Source: an uncultured Paracoccaceae bacterium (GTDB taxonomy: Bacteria; Pseudomonadota; Alphaproteobacteria; Rhodobacterales; Rhodobacteraceae). From it: a DNA stretch of 64,000 nucleotides. The stretch spans positions 1-64,000 of the forward strand of contig CANKVU010000021.1 of assembly GCA_947487205.1 (NCBI GenBank), given 5' to 3'. Under the pieces are notes generated by a model. That model was given only the letters and a program-made list of their open reading frames with translations, did not search any database and had not been told where the DNA came from. Made by a program: the position numbers and the translations under genes. Shown in pieces: positions 30,161-42,000 of the stretch (position 1 is its first letter; each line of letters starts with the position of its first letter).

Positions 30161-30427
30161 ATGGCCGAGACGAGCGAGGCGCAGACCTGTCCCGCGGCTT
30201 CGGGCCGTCCGGCCGGGCCGGGATCCCTCGGGATCTTCGACGGCATCGGGCTGCCCCGGATCCTGCGCTGGCGCCCCGTGGTGTCGAGCGCCGGATACCC
30301 GCCGTCGGCGCTGGCGAGCCTGGGGATCGGCACCGTCTGCGACGGCCTCCGGCGCGCCGCGGCCTGCGTCTTGGTGGCTGCCGGGCCGGGGGGCGGCCGG
30401 GCGCCGGGCCGCCGGGCCGCGCGGTGA
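30161..30427 (+). CDS. Small hypothetical protein, uncertain
   Basis: An 88-residue frame between the GST gene and queG, with a very good ribosome binding site (GACAGGAGG, 5 nt before the ATG) and GC-rich third positions. The product is Gly/Ala/Arg-rich with no recognisable domain. Its stop overlaps the GTG of queG (GTGA), which suggests translational coupling. It could be lineage-specific, or a truncated gene whose start still drives queG translation. Confidence 0.45.
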   Translation: MAETSEAQTCPAASGRPAGPGSLGIFDGIGLPRILRWRPVVSSAGYPPSALASLGIGTVCDGLRRAAACVLVAAGPGGGRAPGRRAAR

Positions 30428-31506
30428 GGCCGGTGGGCCGCCCCGATTTGGACCCCGCGGCGCTGAAGGCCGAGCTCGGCCGGGCGGCCGAGGCGGCGGG
30501 ATTCGTGCGGATGGGGGTCTGCCGGCCCGACGCGATCCCCGAGGCGGCCGGGCGGCTGCGCGCCTTCCTGGAGGCGGGGCGGCACGGGCAGATGGGCTGG
30601 ATGGCCGATCGCGCGGCGTGGCGCGGCGACCCGCAGGTGCTGTGGCCCGCCGCGCGGTCGGTGGTGATGCTGGCCGAATCCTATACCCCCGGCCACGACC
30701 CGCTGGAGGACACGCGCCTGCCCGGACGCGGCGCGGTCAGCGTCTATGCCCAGGGGCGCGATTACCACGACGTGGTCAAGAAGCGGCTGAAGCGGGTCGG
30801 GCGCTGGCTGATCGACCGCGCCGGACAGCCCGGCCGGGCCGACCCGGAGATCAAGGTGTTCGTCGATACCGCGCCGGTGATGGAGAAGCCGCTGGCGCAG
30901 GCCGCGGGACTTGGCTGGCAGGGCAAGCACACGAACCTGCTGGGCCGCGACATCGGCAATTGGGTGTTCCTGGGGGCGATCTTCACCAATCTGGACCTGC
31001 CCCCCGACGCGCCCGAGAGCGAGCATTGCGGCAGCTGCCGGCGGTGCCTCGACATCTGCCCGACGGACGCGTTCCCCGCCCCCTTCCAGCTCGATGCGCG
31101 GCGCTGCGTCAGCTACCTGACGATCGAGCACAAGGGGCCGGTCGATCCCGAACTGCGCCCCGGCATCGGCAACCGCATCTATGGCTGCGACGATTGCCTG
31201 GCCGTCTGCCCGTGGAACAAGTTCGCCGTGGAGGCGCGGGACATGCGCCTGGCACCGCAGCCGGGGCGGCGGGCGCCGGACCTGGCCGAGATGGCGGCCC
31301 TCGACGATGCCGGCTTCCGCGACCGCTTCGCCGGCTCGCCGATCAAGCGGATCGGGCGCGACCGCTTCGTCCGCAACGTCTGCTACGCGATCGGCAATTC
31401 GGGCCTGCCCTCGCTGTCCCACGCGGTGGCGGCGCTGACGGAGGACCCCGATCCCGGTGTCGCCGACGCGGCCCGCTGGGCCCGGATGCGGCTGCGGGCG
31501 AGATGA
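30424..31506 (+). CDS. queG: Epoxyqueuosine reductase
   Basis: A 360-residue cobalamin-dependent iron-sulfur enzyme that makes the last step of queuosine biosynthesis in tRNA. The N-terminal cobalamin-binding part includes [20 protein letters not shown] and [20 protein letters not shown]. Two 4Fe-4S motifs are visible: [16 protein letters not shown] and [13 protein letters not shown], with SYLTIEHKG between them. A short HEAT-like C-terminus follows. It starts at GTG 30424, overlapping the upstream stop. Confidence 0.95.
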   Translation: MRPVGRPDLDPAALKAELGRAAEAAGFVRMGVCRPDAIPEAAGRLRAFLEAGRHGQMGWMADRAAWRGDPQVLWPAARSVVMLAESYTPGHDPLEDTRLPGRGAVSVYAQGRDYHDVVKKRLKRVGRWLIDRAGQPGRADPEIKVFVDTAPVMEKPLAQAAGLGWQGKHTNLLGRDIGNWVFLGAIFTNLDLPPDAPESEHCGSCRRCLDICPTDAFPAPFQLDARRCVSYLTIEHKGPVDPELRPGIGNRIYGCDDCLAVCPWNKFAVEARDMRLAPQPGRRAPDLAEMAALDDAGFRDRFAGSPIKRIGRDRFVRNVCYAIGNSGLPSLSHAVAALTEDPDPGVADAARWARMRLRAR

Positions 31507-31516
31507 GGGACGCGCC

Positions 31517-32533
31517 ATGGTGGTGAAACGGATCCTGCACCGGGCGGCGCTCGGCGGGGAGTGGGTGATCGACAATGTGCTCTTTCGCGGGCGGCCGGAA
31601 CGACCGGTTCTCGACGCCTATCGCGGCTATGCCACGCCGGAGGGCCTGGTCCTGCGCGCCCGCGTCATGGCGGCCCTGCGGCGCACCACGCCCGAGCCGG
31701 AACAGAGCCGCTGGCGGAACCTGCGCGAGATGGCGTCCCTGTTCCTGACCCGCGAAGCCGCCGGCGTGGCGGTCGTGGCGCCCCAGAGCGGCGGCGTCAG
31801 GGCCGAGAGCGACGACGAGGGATACGTGACGCTGCGCCTGCCCGGCCGCTTCGCGCCCGGCTGGCAGCAGGTCGCGCTGGAAATCGACGGCGATCCGGAG
31901 AGCCGGGTTCCCGCCCACGCGCTGGTGCCCGGCCCCGAGGCGCGGTTCGGCGTGGTGTCGGACATCGACGACACGATGATGCAGACCGGCGCCTATTCGC
32001 TGGCGCGCAACCTCTGGACCACCTTCACCGGCAGCTACCGGACGCGCCGGGTGTTTCCCGACGCGGTGCGGCTGATGGATCACCTGGCCGCGCACGGGCG
32101 CAACCCGGTCTTCTACGTCAGTTCCAGCCCCTGGAACCTGCACGCCTTCCTCGAACAGGTGTTCGACCGGGCCGGGCTGGTGGCGGGGCCGATGTTCCTG
32201 CGCGATTACGGGATCGGGCGCGACCAGTTCATCACCCGCGGCCATGGCAGCCACAAAAGCGACGCGATCGACCGCATCCTGGGCGCCAATCCCGGCCTGC
32301 CCTTTGTCCTGATCGGCGATACCGGGCAGAAGGATGCCGCCATCTACCGCGACGCCTGCCGCCGCCATCCGGGGCGGGTCCGGGCGGTGATCCTGCGCGA
32401 GCCGCGCCCCGGCGCGCCGGTGACCGCCCGCGCCGCGATGGAGGAGATGGAGGCGATGGGGGTGATCGTCCTGCACGGCGCCGACTTCGCCGCGGTGGAT
32501 CGAAGCCTGGAGGCGTCGGGGCTCGACCCCTGA
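31517..32533 (+). CDS. APP1-type phosphatidate phosphatase-like protein
   Basis: A 338-residue protein of the HAD-fold APP1 family (DUF2183). The catalytic motif is VVSDIDDTMMQTGAY with the DxDxT aspartates at residues 149-153. FYVSSSPWNLHAFLEQVFDR carries the second motif, and IGDTGQKDAAIYRDACRR the metal-binding end. The N-terminal half is a beta-rich domain of unknown role. Yeast APP1 dephosphorylates phosphatidic acid; bacterial substrates are not known. The ATG at 31517 is 10 nt after queG. A double palindrome follows the stop. Confidence 0.85.
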   Translation: MVVKRILHRAALGGEWVIDNVLFRGRPERPVLDAYRGYATPEGLVLRARVMAALRRTTPEPEQSRWRNLREMASLFLTREAAGVAVVAPQSGGVRAESDDEGYVTLRLPGRFAPGWQQVALEIDGDPESRVPAHALVPGPEARFGVVSDIDDTMMQTGAYSLARNLWTTFTGSYRTRRVFPDAVRLMDHLAAHGRNPVFYVSSSPWNLHAFLEQVFDRAGLVAGPMFLRDYGIGRDQFITRGHGSHKSDAIDRILGANPGLPFVLIGDTGQKDAAIYRDACRRHPGRVRAVILREPRPGAPVTARAAMEEMEAMGVIVLHGADFAAVDRSLEASGLDP

Positions 32534-32537
32534 GGGG

Positions 32538-32562
32538 GCGGCGCCGGGCGGGCCGGCGCCGC
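32538..32562. terminator. GC-rich hairpin between convergent genes
   Basis: GCGGCGCCGG (32538-32547) pairs perfectly with CCGGCGCCGC (32553-32562) around a 5-nt loop, 5 nt after the stop of the APP1-like gene. It precedes the AT-rich palindrome at 32566-32586, which supplies the T/A tracts. The two together sit between convergent genes and may terminate both. Confidence 0.55.
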
Positions 32563-32565
32563 GGA

Positions 32566-32586
32566 CAAATTTTCGACGAAAATTTG
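32566..32586. terminator. AT-rich perfect palindrome, core AATTTTCGACGAAAATT (copy 1)
   Basis: Ten bases CAAATTTTCG are followed by one A and their exact complement CGAAAATTTG. It lies between the ends of the APP1-like gene and tpiA. The same 17-nt core occurs at 60256-60272, also just past a gene end. It may be a bidirectional terminator or a dispersed palindromic repeat. Confidence 0.55.
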
Positions 32587-32605
32587 CGCTCCCCCCGGGC
32601 CGGGG

Positions 32606-33361
32606 TCAGGCGGCGTCGAGGGCCGCGATGATGCCGCCGAAATCGTCCGCCTTCAGCGAGGCGCCACCGATCAGGGCGCCGTCCACGTTCTCGACCGCGA
32701 AGATCTCGGCGGCGTTGTCGGGCTTCACCGAGCCGCCGTAGAGCAGGCGCACCGAGCGGCCGACGCCCGCGCCGAAACGCTTCTCCAGCCGGCGGCGGAT
32801 CTCGTCGTGGACCTCGCCGATCTGGTCGGCGGTGGCGACCTTGCCGGTACCGATCGCCCAGACCGGCTCGTAGGCCACGACGAGGTTCAGGCCCGTCGCC
32901 TGGTCGGGCAGCGATCCGGCGAGCTGGCCGCCGATGATGTCGATCGTGTTCGACGCCTCCCGCTCGGCCAGGGTCTCGCCCACGCAGACGATGGCGGTGA
33001 GCCCCGCCGCCCAGGCCGCCTGGGTCTTGGCGCGCACGATCGCGTCGGTCTCGCCGTGATCGGCGCGGCGCTCGGAATGGCCCAGGATGACGTGGCTGGC
33101 GCCCGCATCGGCCAGCATCGCGGCCGACACGTCGCCGGTATGGGCGCCCGTCTCCTCCCAGTGGCAATCCTGCCCGCCGACGGCGATGCTGGTGCCCGCG
33201 ACCGCCCCGGCCAGGCGGTGGACCAGGGTCGCGGGGGGGCAGATCAGCAGCTCGGACCGGGCCTCGCCATGCGCGCCGGCCAGCGTCTCGACCATGCCGA
33301 GCGTGTCGGCGGTTCCGTTCATCTTCCAGTTTCCGGCGGCGAGCTTGCGTCTGTCGGCCAT
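32606..33361 (-). CDS. tpiA: Triosephosphate isomerase
   Basis: A 251-residue TIM barrel that interconverts dihydroxyacetone phosphate and glyceraldehyde 3-phosphate. It has AAGNWKMNG with the active-site Lys, [11 protein letters not shown] with the electrophilic His, [14 protein letters not shown] with the catalytic Glu, and [11 protein letters not shown] for phosphate binding. GAGCGCC lies before the ATG at 33361. It is convergent with the APP1-like gene. Confidence 0.96.
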   Translation of the reverse strand: MADRRKLAAGNWKMNGTADTLGMVETLAGAHGEARSELLICPPATLVHRLAGAVAGTSIAVGGQDCHWEETGAHTGDVSAAMLADAGASHVILGHSERRADHGETDAIVRAKTQAAWAAGLTAIVCVGETLAEREASNTIDIIGGQLAGSLPDQATGLNLVVAYEPVWAIGTGKVATADQIGEVHDEIRRRLEKRFGAGVGRSVRLLYGGSVKPDNAAEIFAVENVDGALIGGASLKADDFGGIIAALDAA

Positions 33362-33466
33362 GGGGCGCTCCTGTCTGGTTCGGGTCCGGGGTACCGGCTT
33401 TCGGCCCCCGTCGAAAGGTGGTCGCTCGGGGGACGAACGCGGCGGGGGTGCGCCGCGATCCCCCGA

Positions 33467-34585
33467 TCAGCGGAGCCGCGCCGCGAGCGCGGCGCTGCGC
33501 GCCTCCACGCGGGGATCGGGGGCGCCGGGGCGCGGGGCGTCGTTCAGGGTCGTGAACCAGTGCTCGGGGGGATTGCGGCCGCGCCGGTTGCCGGGAAACG
33601 ACAGCCCCCGCAGCACCGCCTCGGCGGCGGGGGGCAGGCGGTCGGGGATCGCGTGCCCGGCGAGCGTGGCCCAGATCCCGGTCCAGAGCCGGCCCACGGA
33701 CCACGGGTTGTAGCCGCCGCCGCCCAGCACCAGGAGCCGCGGCGCCATCGGCATCAGCGCGGCGAGCAGCGCCCGGTGGGCGTTGTTGGTCATCGACAGG
33801 CGCGACAGCGGGTCCTCCTCCACCGCGTCGGCGCCGCATTGCAGGACGATGGCGTCGGGGCGGTGGCGGGCCACCGCCGGCAGGATCACGCGTTCCGCGG
33901 CGAGGGCCAGGTCGGCGTCGCCGGCGCCGCGGGGCAGCGGCAGGTTCCAGACATTGCCCGCGCCCCGATCCTCCAGCGCGCCGGTGAAGGGCCAGCGGCG
34001 CTCCTCGTGGGTGGAGACGAGGAGCACCTCGGGCGTGTCGCGGAAGGCGTGATCGACGCCGTCGCAATGATGCGCGTCGATGTCGACATAGGCCACGCGC
34101 CGCGCGCCGTGGTAGCGCAGGCTGAGGATGCCCAGGACGGGGTCGTTCAGGTAGCAGAACCCGTTGGCCCGGTCCGGCATCCCGTGATGGGTGCCGCCGC
34201 CCGGGTTGTGGACGATGCCGCCGGCGCGGAGCAGCGCCCCGGCCATGATCGAGCCGCCCGCCGCGGTCGCGGGGCGGCGGAACACCTCGCGGTAGACGGG
34301 GTTCGCCGCGGTGCCGAGGTTGTGGCGCGCCCGGGTGGCGGCGTCGACGCCCTGCTCGGCCTCGGCGCGGGCCAGGGCGGCGATGTAGTCGGGCGTGTGG
34401 AAGGCGTGGAGGGCGGCGGGCCGCGCGCGGGGCGAGGCGATGTAGCGCTCCGGCGGCAGCCAGCCCAGCGCGCGCGCCAGGTCGATCACGGTCGAGACGC
34501 GCGGCACCCGCAAGGGGTGGAGCGGGCCGTAGCTCGACCCGCGATAGATGGTGGAGCCGACGAACCGGATCATCGGGGGCGCCAT
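33467..34585 (-). CDS. Histone deacetylase-family amidohydrolase (AcuC-like)
   Basis: A 372-residue zinc hydrolase. [40 protein letters not shown] (His pair), [16 protein letters not shown] (zinc-binding Asp and His), [20 protein letters not shown] and [16 protein letters not shown] are all HDAC/AcuC signatures. Family members remove acetyl groups from lysines or polyamines, or act in acetoin metabolism; which applies here is unknown. I used the ATG at 34585; [12 protein letters not shown] at 34573 is the alternative. It is divergent from the Nudix gene. Confidence 0.88.
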   Translation of the reverse strand: MAPPMIRFVGSTIYRGSSYGPLHPLRVPRVSTVIDLARALGWLPPERYIASPRARPAALHAFHTPDYIAALARAEAEQGVDAATRARHNLGTAANPVYREVFRRPATAAGGSIMAGALLRAGGIVHNPGGGTHHGMPDRANGFCYLNDPVLGILSLRYHGARRVAYVDIDAHHCDGVDHAFRDTPEVLLVSTHEERRWPFTGALEDRGAGNVWNLPLPRGAGDADLALAAERVILPAVARHRPDAIVLQCGADAVEEDPLSRLSMTNNAHRALLAALMPMAPRLLVLGGGGYNPWSVGRLWTGIWATLAGHAIPDRLPPAAEAVLRGLSFPGNRRGRNPPEHWFTTLNDAPRPGAPDPRVEARSAALAARLR

Positions 34586-34654
34586 GGACCGGCCGTCAAC
34601 GAAATCTTCATCACGATCCGCAGGTATGGCGGCGCGGCCCGCGTTCAACACGGG

Positions 34655-34682
34655 TTGATCGGTCGATTCGCCGCGGTAGGAT
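34655..34682 (+). promoter_or_regulatory. Candidate promoter of the Nudix-DUF1178 pair
   Basis: TTGATC (34655-34660) and TAGGAT (34677-34682) are 16 nt apart, 66 nt upstream of the Nudix start codon, in the divergent intergenic region. Confidence 0.4.
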
Positions 34683-34748
34683 CGGTCGAAGGCGGGAAAC
34701 GACCGGCCGGCAGCGTACCGGACCGGCGGCGGCGGCGGGAGGCAAGGG

Positions 34749-35222
34749 ATGGGCAGACGCGCGGGCGGCGCCAGGCCGGTGGCCCTGACGGATCTGGGCA
34801 AGCGGGACATGCGGGCCCAGTTCGCCGCGCTGTGCTGGCGCCGGCGGCAGGGCGAGCTCGAGGTCGTGCTGGTGACGAGCCGCGACAGCGGGCGATGGAT
34901 CATCCCCAAGGGCTGGCCGATGGACGGCCGCACCCCCGCCGAGGCCGCCGCGATCGAGGCGCGGGAGGAGGCCGGCGTGACCGGCATCGCCTCGGAACGG
35001 TGCCTGGGCGTCTTCACCTATGCCAAGCGGCGGCTCGCCGGGGACCTGCCGGTGATCGTGGCCGTGTTCCCCGTCGAGGTGACCGCGACCCTCGCGACCT
35101 GGAGCGAGCACAAGGCGCGCAGCCGCCGCTGGGTCGGTCTGAAGAAGGCTGCGCGGCTCGTCTCCGACCCGGACCTGGCGCGGTTGCTGCAGGACCCGAC
35201 CCTGCCCGGAACGCTGCGGTGA
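34749..35222 (+). CDS. Nudix hydrolase (DIPP-like group)
   Basis: A 157-residue protein. VVLVTSRDSGRWIIPKGWPM leads into the Nudix helix, which ends REEAGVTG. The first Glu and the Arg of the strict Nudix box are Arg61 and Ile69 here, while E70, E73 and E74 that bind metal are kept. This pattern is usual for alphaproteobacterial proteins resembling diphosphoinositol polyphosphate/diadenosine polyphosphate hydrolases. It likely cleaves a nucleoside diphosphate-linked compound. Its stop overlaps the GTG start of the DUF1178 gene. Confidence 0.88.
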   Translation: MGRRAGGARPVALTDLGKRDMRAQFAALCWRRRQGELEVVLVTSRDSGRWIIPKGWPMDGRTPAEAAAIEAREEAGVTGIASERCLGVFTYAKRRLAGDLPVIVAVFPVEVTATLATWSEHKARSRRWVGLKKAARLVSDPDLARLLQDPTLPGTLR

Positions 35223-35605
35223 TCCGCTACGACCTGAGATGCGTCGCCGGCCACGCCTTCGACAGCTGGTTCGGCTCCGCCGCCGCCTTCGACACGCTGG
35301 CGGCGCGCGGCGCGATCGTCTGCCCCGAATGCGGCACGGATGCGGTCGAGAAGGCGCCGATGGCCCCGCGCGTCGTCACCGCCCCGGCGCCCGAGCGGCC
35401 CATCGACCGACTGCGCCGCCATCTGGAGGAGGAGGCCGATTACGTCGGCCGCGACTTCGCCGCCGAGGCCCGGGCGATCCATCGCGGCGAGGCGCCGGAC
35501 CGCCCGATCTGGGGCGAGGCGCGCGGATCGGAGGCGCGCGAGCTCGCCGAGGAGGGTGTGGCGGTGCTGCCCCTGCCCTTCCGCCGCCGCTCGGGCCTGC
35601 AATGA
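35219..35605 (+). CDS. DUF1178-family protein
   Basis: A 128-residue protein starting IRYDLRCVAGHAFDSWFGSA with a second cysteine pair in VCPECGTDAVEKAPMAPRV. C8/H12 and C35/C38 could form a small zinc ribbon. The C-terminal half is charged and ends with VLPLPFRRRSGLQ. The family is common in alphaproteobacteria and has no known function. It starts with GTG overlapping the Nudix stop, so the two are coupled. Confidence 0.9.
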   Translation: MIRYDLRCVAGHAFDSWFGSAAAFDTLAARGAIVCPECGTDAVEKAPMAPRVVTAPAPERPIDRLRRHLEEEADYVGRDFAAEARAIHRGEAPDRPIWGEARGSEARELAEEGVAVLPLPFRRRSGLQ

Positions 35606-35624
35606 GCGGCGCCGCGCCCGCCGC

Positions 35625-36959
35625 TCAGACGCCGTAGATCGCGCCCACCCGGTCGATCGCGGCCTCGACCGACATCTCCTCGCTGTCGCCGGTCCGCCGG
35701 TCGGTCAGCTCGACCACGCCCGCGGCCAGCCCGCGCGGCCCCGCGGTGATCCGCCAGGGCAGGCCGATCAGGTCCATCGTGGCGAATTTCGCCCCCGCCC
35801 GCTCCTCCCGGTCGTCATAGAGGGGGTCGAGCCCCTTCGCCTTCAGCGCCGCCTCGACCCGCTCGCAGGCCGCGTCGCAGGCGCCGTCGCCCTGGCGCAG
35901 GTTGACGATGCCGCAATGGAACGGCGTCACCCCCTCGGGCCAGATAATGCCGGCCTCGTCGTGATGGGCCTCGATCAGCGCGCCCACCAGCCGGCTGACC
36001 CCGATCCCGTGGGAGCCCATGTGCACCGGGACCACCTGCCCGTCGGGCCCCGAGACGGTGGCGCCCATGGGCTCGGAATACTTGGTCCCGAAATAGAAGA
36101 TCTGACCGACCTCGATCCCGCGGGAGGTCCGGCGGCGATCCTCGGGGATCTCGGCGAAGCGGGCCGCGTCGTGGGTCTCGTCGGTGCGGGCATAGGGCGC
36201 GGTCCAGTCCGCGCAGATCGCGCGCAGCGCCGCGGCGTCGTCGTAGTCGATCTGCCGGTCGCCGAGCCTCAGGTCGGTGATCGCGGCATCGTAGAACACC
36301 TCCGATTCGCCGGTCTCGGCCAGGACCAGGAATTCGTGCGTGTCGTCGCCGCCGATCGGCCCCGAATCGGCGCGCATCGGGATCGCCGTCAGGCCCATCC
36401 GCTCGTAGGAGCGCAGGTAGCTGACCATGTGCCGGTCATAGGCCACCATCGCGTCCTCGCGGCTGAGGTCGAACGTGTAGCCGTCCTTCATGTAGAATTC
36501 GCGCCCCCGCATGACGCCGAAGCGCGGCCGCACCTCGTCGCGGAACTTCCACTGGATGTGGTAGAGCGTCATCGGCAGGTCGCGGTAGGAGGCCACGTGG
36601 GAGCGGAAGATGTCGGTGATCATCTCCTCGTTCGTGGGCCCGTAGAGCAGGTCGCGCTCGTGGCGGTCGCGCAGGCGCAGCATCTCGGGCCCGTAGGCGT
36701 CGTAGCGGCCCGATTCGCGCCACAGGTCGGCGGATTGCAGCGTCGGCATCAGCATCGGCACATGGCCCGCGCGCTGCTGCTCCTCGTGCACGATCCGCTC
36801 GATGTTCCTGAGCACGCGGTAGCCCAGCGGCAGCCACGAATAGATCCCCGCCGCGGCCTGCTTGATCATGCCCGCCCGGAGCATCAGCCGGTGGCTGGCG
36901 ATCTGCGCCTCCGACGGCGTTTCCTTCAGGACGGGCAGGAAATAGCGGCTGAGGCGCAT
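35625..36959 (-). CDS. proS: Prolyl-tRNA synthetase, alphaproteobacterial short type
   Basis: A 444-residue class II synthetase that charges tRNA-Pro. It has the start [20 protein letters not shown] and motif 1 region [15 protein letters not shown]. Motif 2 is [20 protein letters not shown], and [20 protein letters not shown] is motif 3. The C-terminal anticodon-binding domain begins near residue 350. The INS editing domain of enterobacterial ProRS is absent, as usual in alphaproteobacteria, where a separate protein deacylates Ala-tRNA-Pro. The start at 36959 is preceded by GAGAGGGAG. Confidence 0.95.
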   Translation of the reverse strand: MRLSRYFLPVLKETPSEAQIASHRLMLRAGMIKQAAAGIYSWLPLGYRVLRNIERIVHEEQQRAGHVPMLMPTLQSADLWRESGRYDAYGPEMLRLRDRHERDLLYGPTNEEMITDIFRSHVASYRDLPMTLYHIQWKFRDEVRPRFGVMRGREFYMKDGYTFDLSREDAMVAYDRHMVSYLRSYERMGLTAIPMRADSGPIGGDDTHEFLVLAETGESEVFYDAAITDLRLGDRQIDYDDAAALRAICADWTAPYARTDETHDAARFAEIPEDRRRTSRGIEVGQIFYFGTKYSEPMGATVSGPDGQVVPVHMGSHGIGVSRLVGALIEAHHDEAGIIWPEGVTPFHCGIVNLRQGDGACDAACERVEAALKAKGLDPLYDDREERAGAKFATMDLIGLPWRITAGPRGLAAGVVELTDRRTGDSEEMSVEAAIDRVGAIYGV

Positions 36960-37022
36960 GGGGCGGGCTCCCTCTCTCCAAGGCCCCGTTTGGCTAGGCC
37001 ATCGCGCCCCCTGCCGCAAGTG

Positions 37023-37067
37023 CCCTTCACCCTTTGCGAAAATACCCTCCCCGAAGGGTCGGGCCGG
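37023..37067. other. AT-containing element past the glycosyltransferase, upstream of proS
   Basis: CCCTTCACCCTTTGCGAAAA then TACCCTCCCCGAAGGG contains complementary ends (CCCTTC/GAAGGG), and a GAGGGTATTTTCGCAAAGGG stretch on the minus strand. From memory, similar TATTTT-containing elements are frequent at gene boundaries in Rhodobacteraceae. No gene lies in 36960-37089. Confidence 0.35.
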
Positions 37068-37089
37068 GGCCCGCAGCCCCCCGCGGGGG

Positions 37090-37890
37090 TCATTCGCGCC
37101 AGTGATCGGCCACCCAGGGCGCGGGGCGGATGAAGTGGCGCAGGTGGTGCAGGGCGGTCTGGTCGTAGCGGCCGCGCGCCAGGTCGGCCAGGTGGTCGCG
37201 CGCCGAGCCCGCCCGGCCCTTGCCGTAGCGCCCCTCGATCGCGTGCTGCGGCGTCAGCTGGCCGGGAAAGATGACGATCCGCGCCCCGGCCGGCAGCGTC
37301 GGCGCCAGCGCGTAGTTCAGCGGGAAGGGCCGGCGGCAATGGCGGCGGAAATGCACCACCCAGCCGCGCGGGAACAGCCCGACACCGCCCGGCGCGTTGC
37401 GGGTGACGAAGCGCTGCTCGAACCCGTATTCGGCGGCGATGCCGGCGGGATCGGCGGCGAAGCGGCGCTGCAGCGGCGCGAGCTTGCCCACGGGGAAGCG
37501 GAACACGCTGGTCTGTCCCAGCCGCTCCAGCGGATTGGCGGGGTTGCGCGACAGGATCACGTCGTCGGGGTCGCCGTGATCGAAGAACGCGTCGAGCGAT
37601 CCCGTCACCACCAGGTCGAGGTCGAGGAACAGGACCGGCCCCGCAAGGTCGCCCAGCCGCTCCCCCCAGAGCCGCGACTTGGGCCAGATGCCGCGCGTCG
37701 TCTTCGGGATCTCGTAATCGATCTCGGGCAGCGGCTGCGTCTCGACCTCCGCGCGGATGCCGCGGGGGTCGTCGCAGAAGCACACGAAGCGGAACGGCGG
37801 CGTGATGTTGCGCGCCACCATCGCCCAGAGGCGGTTGATGTAGGGCGGGCCGTACTTGCGGCCCCAGTTGATGCAGACGACCTGTTTCAT
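37090..37890 (-). CDS. Glycosyltransferase-like protein
   Basis: A 266-residue cytoplasmic protein with a nucleotide-sugar-type Rossmann start ([20 protein letters not shown]) and a DxD motif in [20 protein letters not shown], the metal-binding signature of retracting GT-A transferases. No membrane segment is seen. It probably adds a sugar to a cell-surface polymer. The acceptor is unknown and no polysaccharide operon surrounds it. Confidence 0.75.
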   Translation of the reverse strand: MKQVVCINWGRKYGPPYINRLWAMVARNITPPFRFVCFCDDPRGIRAEVETQPLPEIDYEIPKTTRGIWPKSRLWGERLGDLAGPVLFLDLDLVVTGSLDAFFDHGDPDDVILSRNPANPLERLGQTSVFRFPVGKLAPLQRRFAADPAGIAAEYGFEQRFVTRNAPGGVGLFPRGWVVHFRRHCRRPFPLNYALAPTLPAGARIVIFPGQLTPQHAIEGRYGKGRAGSARDHLADLARGRYDQTALHHLRHFIRPAPWVADHWRE

Positions 37891-38000
37891 CGCCGCGCGA
37901 TGTAGCCCCGCGGGGCCGCCGCGGCGAGCCCCCTTCGTCTTGCACGACGGCGGGTCATCGGGGACAAGGGGGGGTCCCGTCCCCCGGAGCCCGACCGACG

Positions 38001-39101
38001 ATGGCCCTGCCCGTCCGCGACCAGATGAAGTACTGGGGTGCCGCGCTCGCGGTGTTCCTCTTGCTGCTGTGGTGGCTGGGCGACGTGATCCTGCCCTTCG
38101 TGCTGGGCGCGGCGGTGGCCTACCTGCTCGACCCGGTGGCCGACCGGCTGCAGAAGCTGGGGCTCAGCCGCGCGCTGGCGGTGGCGATCATCACCATCGC
38201 CATGATCCTGCTGTTCGTGGCCCTGGTGATCCTGGTGATCCCGACCCTGATCGGCCAGGCCGTGTCGCTGGGCGAGCGGATCGCCAACCTCATCGACGAG
38301 GCACCCGAGACGGTGAGCGGCCTGCAGGTCTGGCTGTCCGACACTTACCCCGCCATGGTGGAGCGGTTCCCGGAGGCCGGCGATCTGGAGGCGACGCTGC
38401 AGCGGATCCTGGGCAATGCCGCCGAGGCCGTGCGCCAGCGCGCGGGCTCGCTGATCGAGGGCGCGCTCGCCTCGGTCTCGGGGGTGTTCAACGTGATCGT
38501 GCTGTTCGTGATCGTGCCGGTCGTGGCGGTCTACCTGCTGATCGACTGGGACCGGATCATGGACCAGATCGACAGCCTGCTGCCGCGCGAGCACGCCCCC
38601 ACGCTGCGGAACCTCGCCCGCGAGATCGACCGGACGCTGGCCTCCTTCGTGCGCGGACAGGGGCTCGTCTGCCTGATCCTGGGCAGCTATTACGCGCTGG
38701 CGCTGGGGCTGGTGGGGCTGCAATTCGGCTTCATCATCGGGGCGATCGCGGGGTTTTTGACCTTCATCCCCTATGTCGGCGCGCTGGTGGGGGGGGTGCT
38801 GGCGATCGGGCTGGCGCTGTTCCAGTTCTGGGGCGACTGGCTGTGGCTCGTCGCCGTCTGGGCGATCTTCCAGTCGGGCCAGTTCGTGGAGGGCAATTTC
38901 CTGACTCCGAAGCTGGTGGGCGATTCGGTCGGCCTGCACCCGGTCTGGCTCCTCTTCGCGCTGTCGGCCTTCGGCTCGCTCTTCGGCTTCGTGGGGTTGC
39001 TGGTGGCGGTGCCGGTGGCCGCCGCGATGGGGGTGATCGCGCGGTTCCTGACCCGGCGCTACCGGCAGAGCGCGCTCTATCGCGGGACGAACGCGGAATG
39101 A
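38001..39101 (+). CDS. AI-2E family transporter (PerM-type permease)
   Basis: A 366-residue protein with about eight membrane helices. The family pattern is clear: a first pair of helices around residues 12-45, the long central soluble part, and C-terminal helices with FLTFIPYVGALVGGVLAIGL and EGNFLTPKLVGDSVGLHPVW. Members export or exchange varied solutes and the AI-2 role holds for few. The gene overlaps hdaA by ATGA, and hdaA in turn overlaps ppk1. Confidence 0.88.
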   Translation: MALPVRDQMKYWGAALAVFLLLLWWLGDVILPFVLGAAVAYLLDPVADRLQKLGLSRALAVAIITIAMILLFVALVILVIPTLIGQAVSLGERIANLIDEAPETVSGLQVWLSDTYPAMVERFPEAGDLEATLQRILGNAAEAVRQRAGSLIEGALASVSGVFNVIVLFVIVPVVAVYLLIDWDRIMDQIDSLLPREHAPTLRNLAREIDRTLASFVRGQGLVCLILGSYYALALGLVGLQFGFIIGAIAGFLTFIPYVGALVGGVLAIGLALFQFWGDWLWLVAVWAIFQSGQFVEGNFLTPKLVGDSVGLHPVWLLFALSAFGSLFGFVGLLVAVPVAAAMGVIARFLTRRYRQSALYRGTNAE

Positions 39102-39813
39102 CGCCCGAACAGCTCGCCCTCGACCTTGCGCCGCGCCCGGCGCTGGGACGCGAGAGCTTCGTCGCGACGCGCTCGAACGCGCGCGCCCGCGCGATGGTCG
39201 AGGGCGGGCGCTGGCCCGGCGGGCGGCTGGCGCTGACCGGCCCGGCGGCGTCGGGCAAGACCCATCTCGCCCATGTCTGGGCGGGCGATGCCGGGGCGCT
39301 GATCGTCGGCGCCCGCGACCTGCCCCGCTACGACATCGCGACGCTCGCGGGCGCGGGCCGGATCGCCGTCGAGGACGTGCCCGCCATCGCCGGGAACCGC
39401 GCGGCCGAGACGGGGCTGTTCCACCTCTACAACCGCCTGCAGGCGGAACGCGGGCGGCTTCTGGTCACCGGGCGGGAGGCGCCGTCGCATTGGCCGCTGG
39501 ACCTGCCGGACCTGCGCTCGCGCCTGTCGGCGCTGATGGTGGCCGAGCTTCTGGCGCCCGACGACGCGCTTCTGGGGGCGCTCCTGGAAAAGCAGTTCGT
39601 CGATCGCAACCTCGCCCCGCCGGACGCGGTGCTGCGCTTCCTCGTCACCCGGATGACGCGCTCGGCCGAGGCGGCGCGCGACGTGGCCGCCGAGATCGAC
39701 CGCCTGTCGCTCGCCCGGCGGCGCCCCGTCACCGTGCCGCTGGCCAAGCTGGCGCTGGAGCGGCTGGCGGCGGCGCCATCGCCGTGTCACACTTTCCCGC
39801 CAGAAGACGCATC

Positions 39814-39817
<4 letters not shown>
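39098..39817 (+). CDS. hdaA: DnaA-regulatory inactivator-like AAA+ protein (HdaA)
   Basis: A 239-residue protein related to the ATPase part of DnaA without its DNA-binding domain. Walker A is LTGPAASGKTHLAHVWAGDA, AGRIAVEDVPAI is the Walker B-like region, and LPDLRSRLSALMVAELLAPD matches DnaA sensor regions. The start TPEQLALDLAP carries the clamp-binding QLALDL motif by which Hda-type proteins bind the sliding clamp to inactivate DnaA-ATP. ATGA overlaps occur on both sides. Confidence 0.9.
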
Positions 39818-41986
<2,169 letters not shown>

Positions 41987-41991
<5 letters not shown>

Positions 41992-42000
41992 CGGGTCAGG
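41987..42000. terminator. Small symmetric hairpin containing both stop codons of ppk1 and the Hint gene
   Basis: CCTGAC-GG-GTCAGG is a 6-bp inverted repeat. The TGA of ppk1 (41989-41991) lies in the left arm and the stop of the opposite gene (TCA on the plus strand, 41996-41998) in the right. It is too short to be called a strong terminator. Confidence 0.4.

Noticed and set aside
34749-35222. Broken Nudix hydrolase because two box residues differ
   Set aside because: The metal-binding Glu residues are intact, and the same substitutions are, to my knowledge, usual in this alphaproteobacterial group.
35625-36959. Truncated prolyl-tRNA synthetase
   Set aside because: At 444 residues it looks short only against the enterobacterial form; alphaproteobacterial ProRS normally lacks the editing insert and all class II motifs are present.
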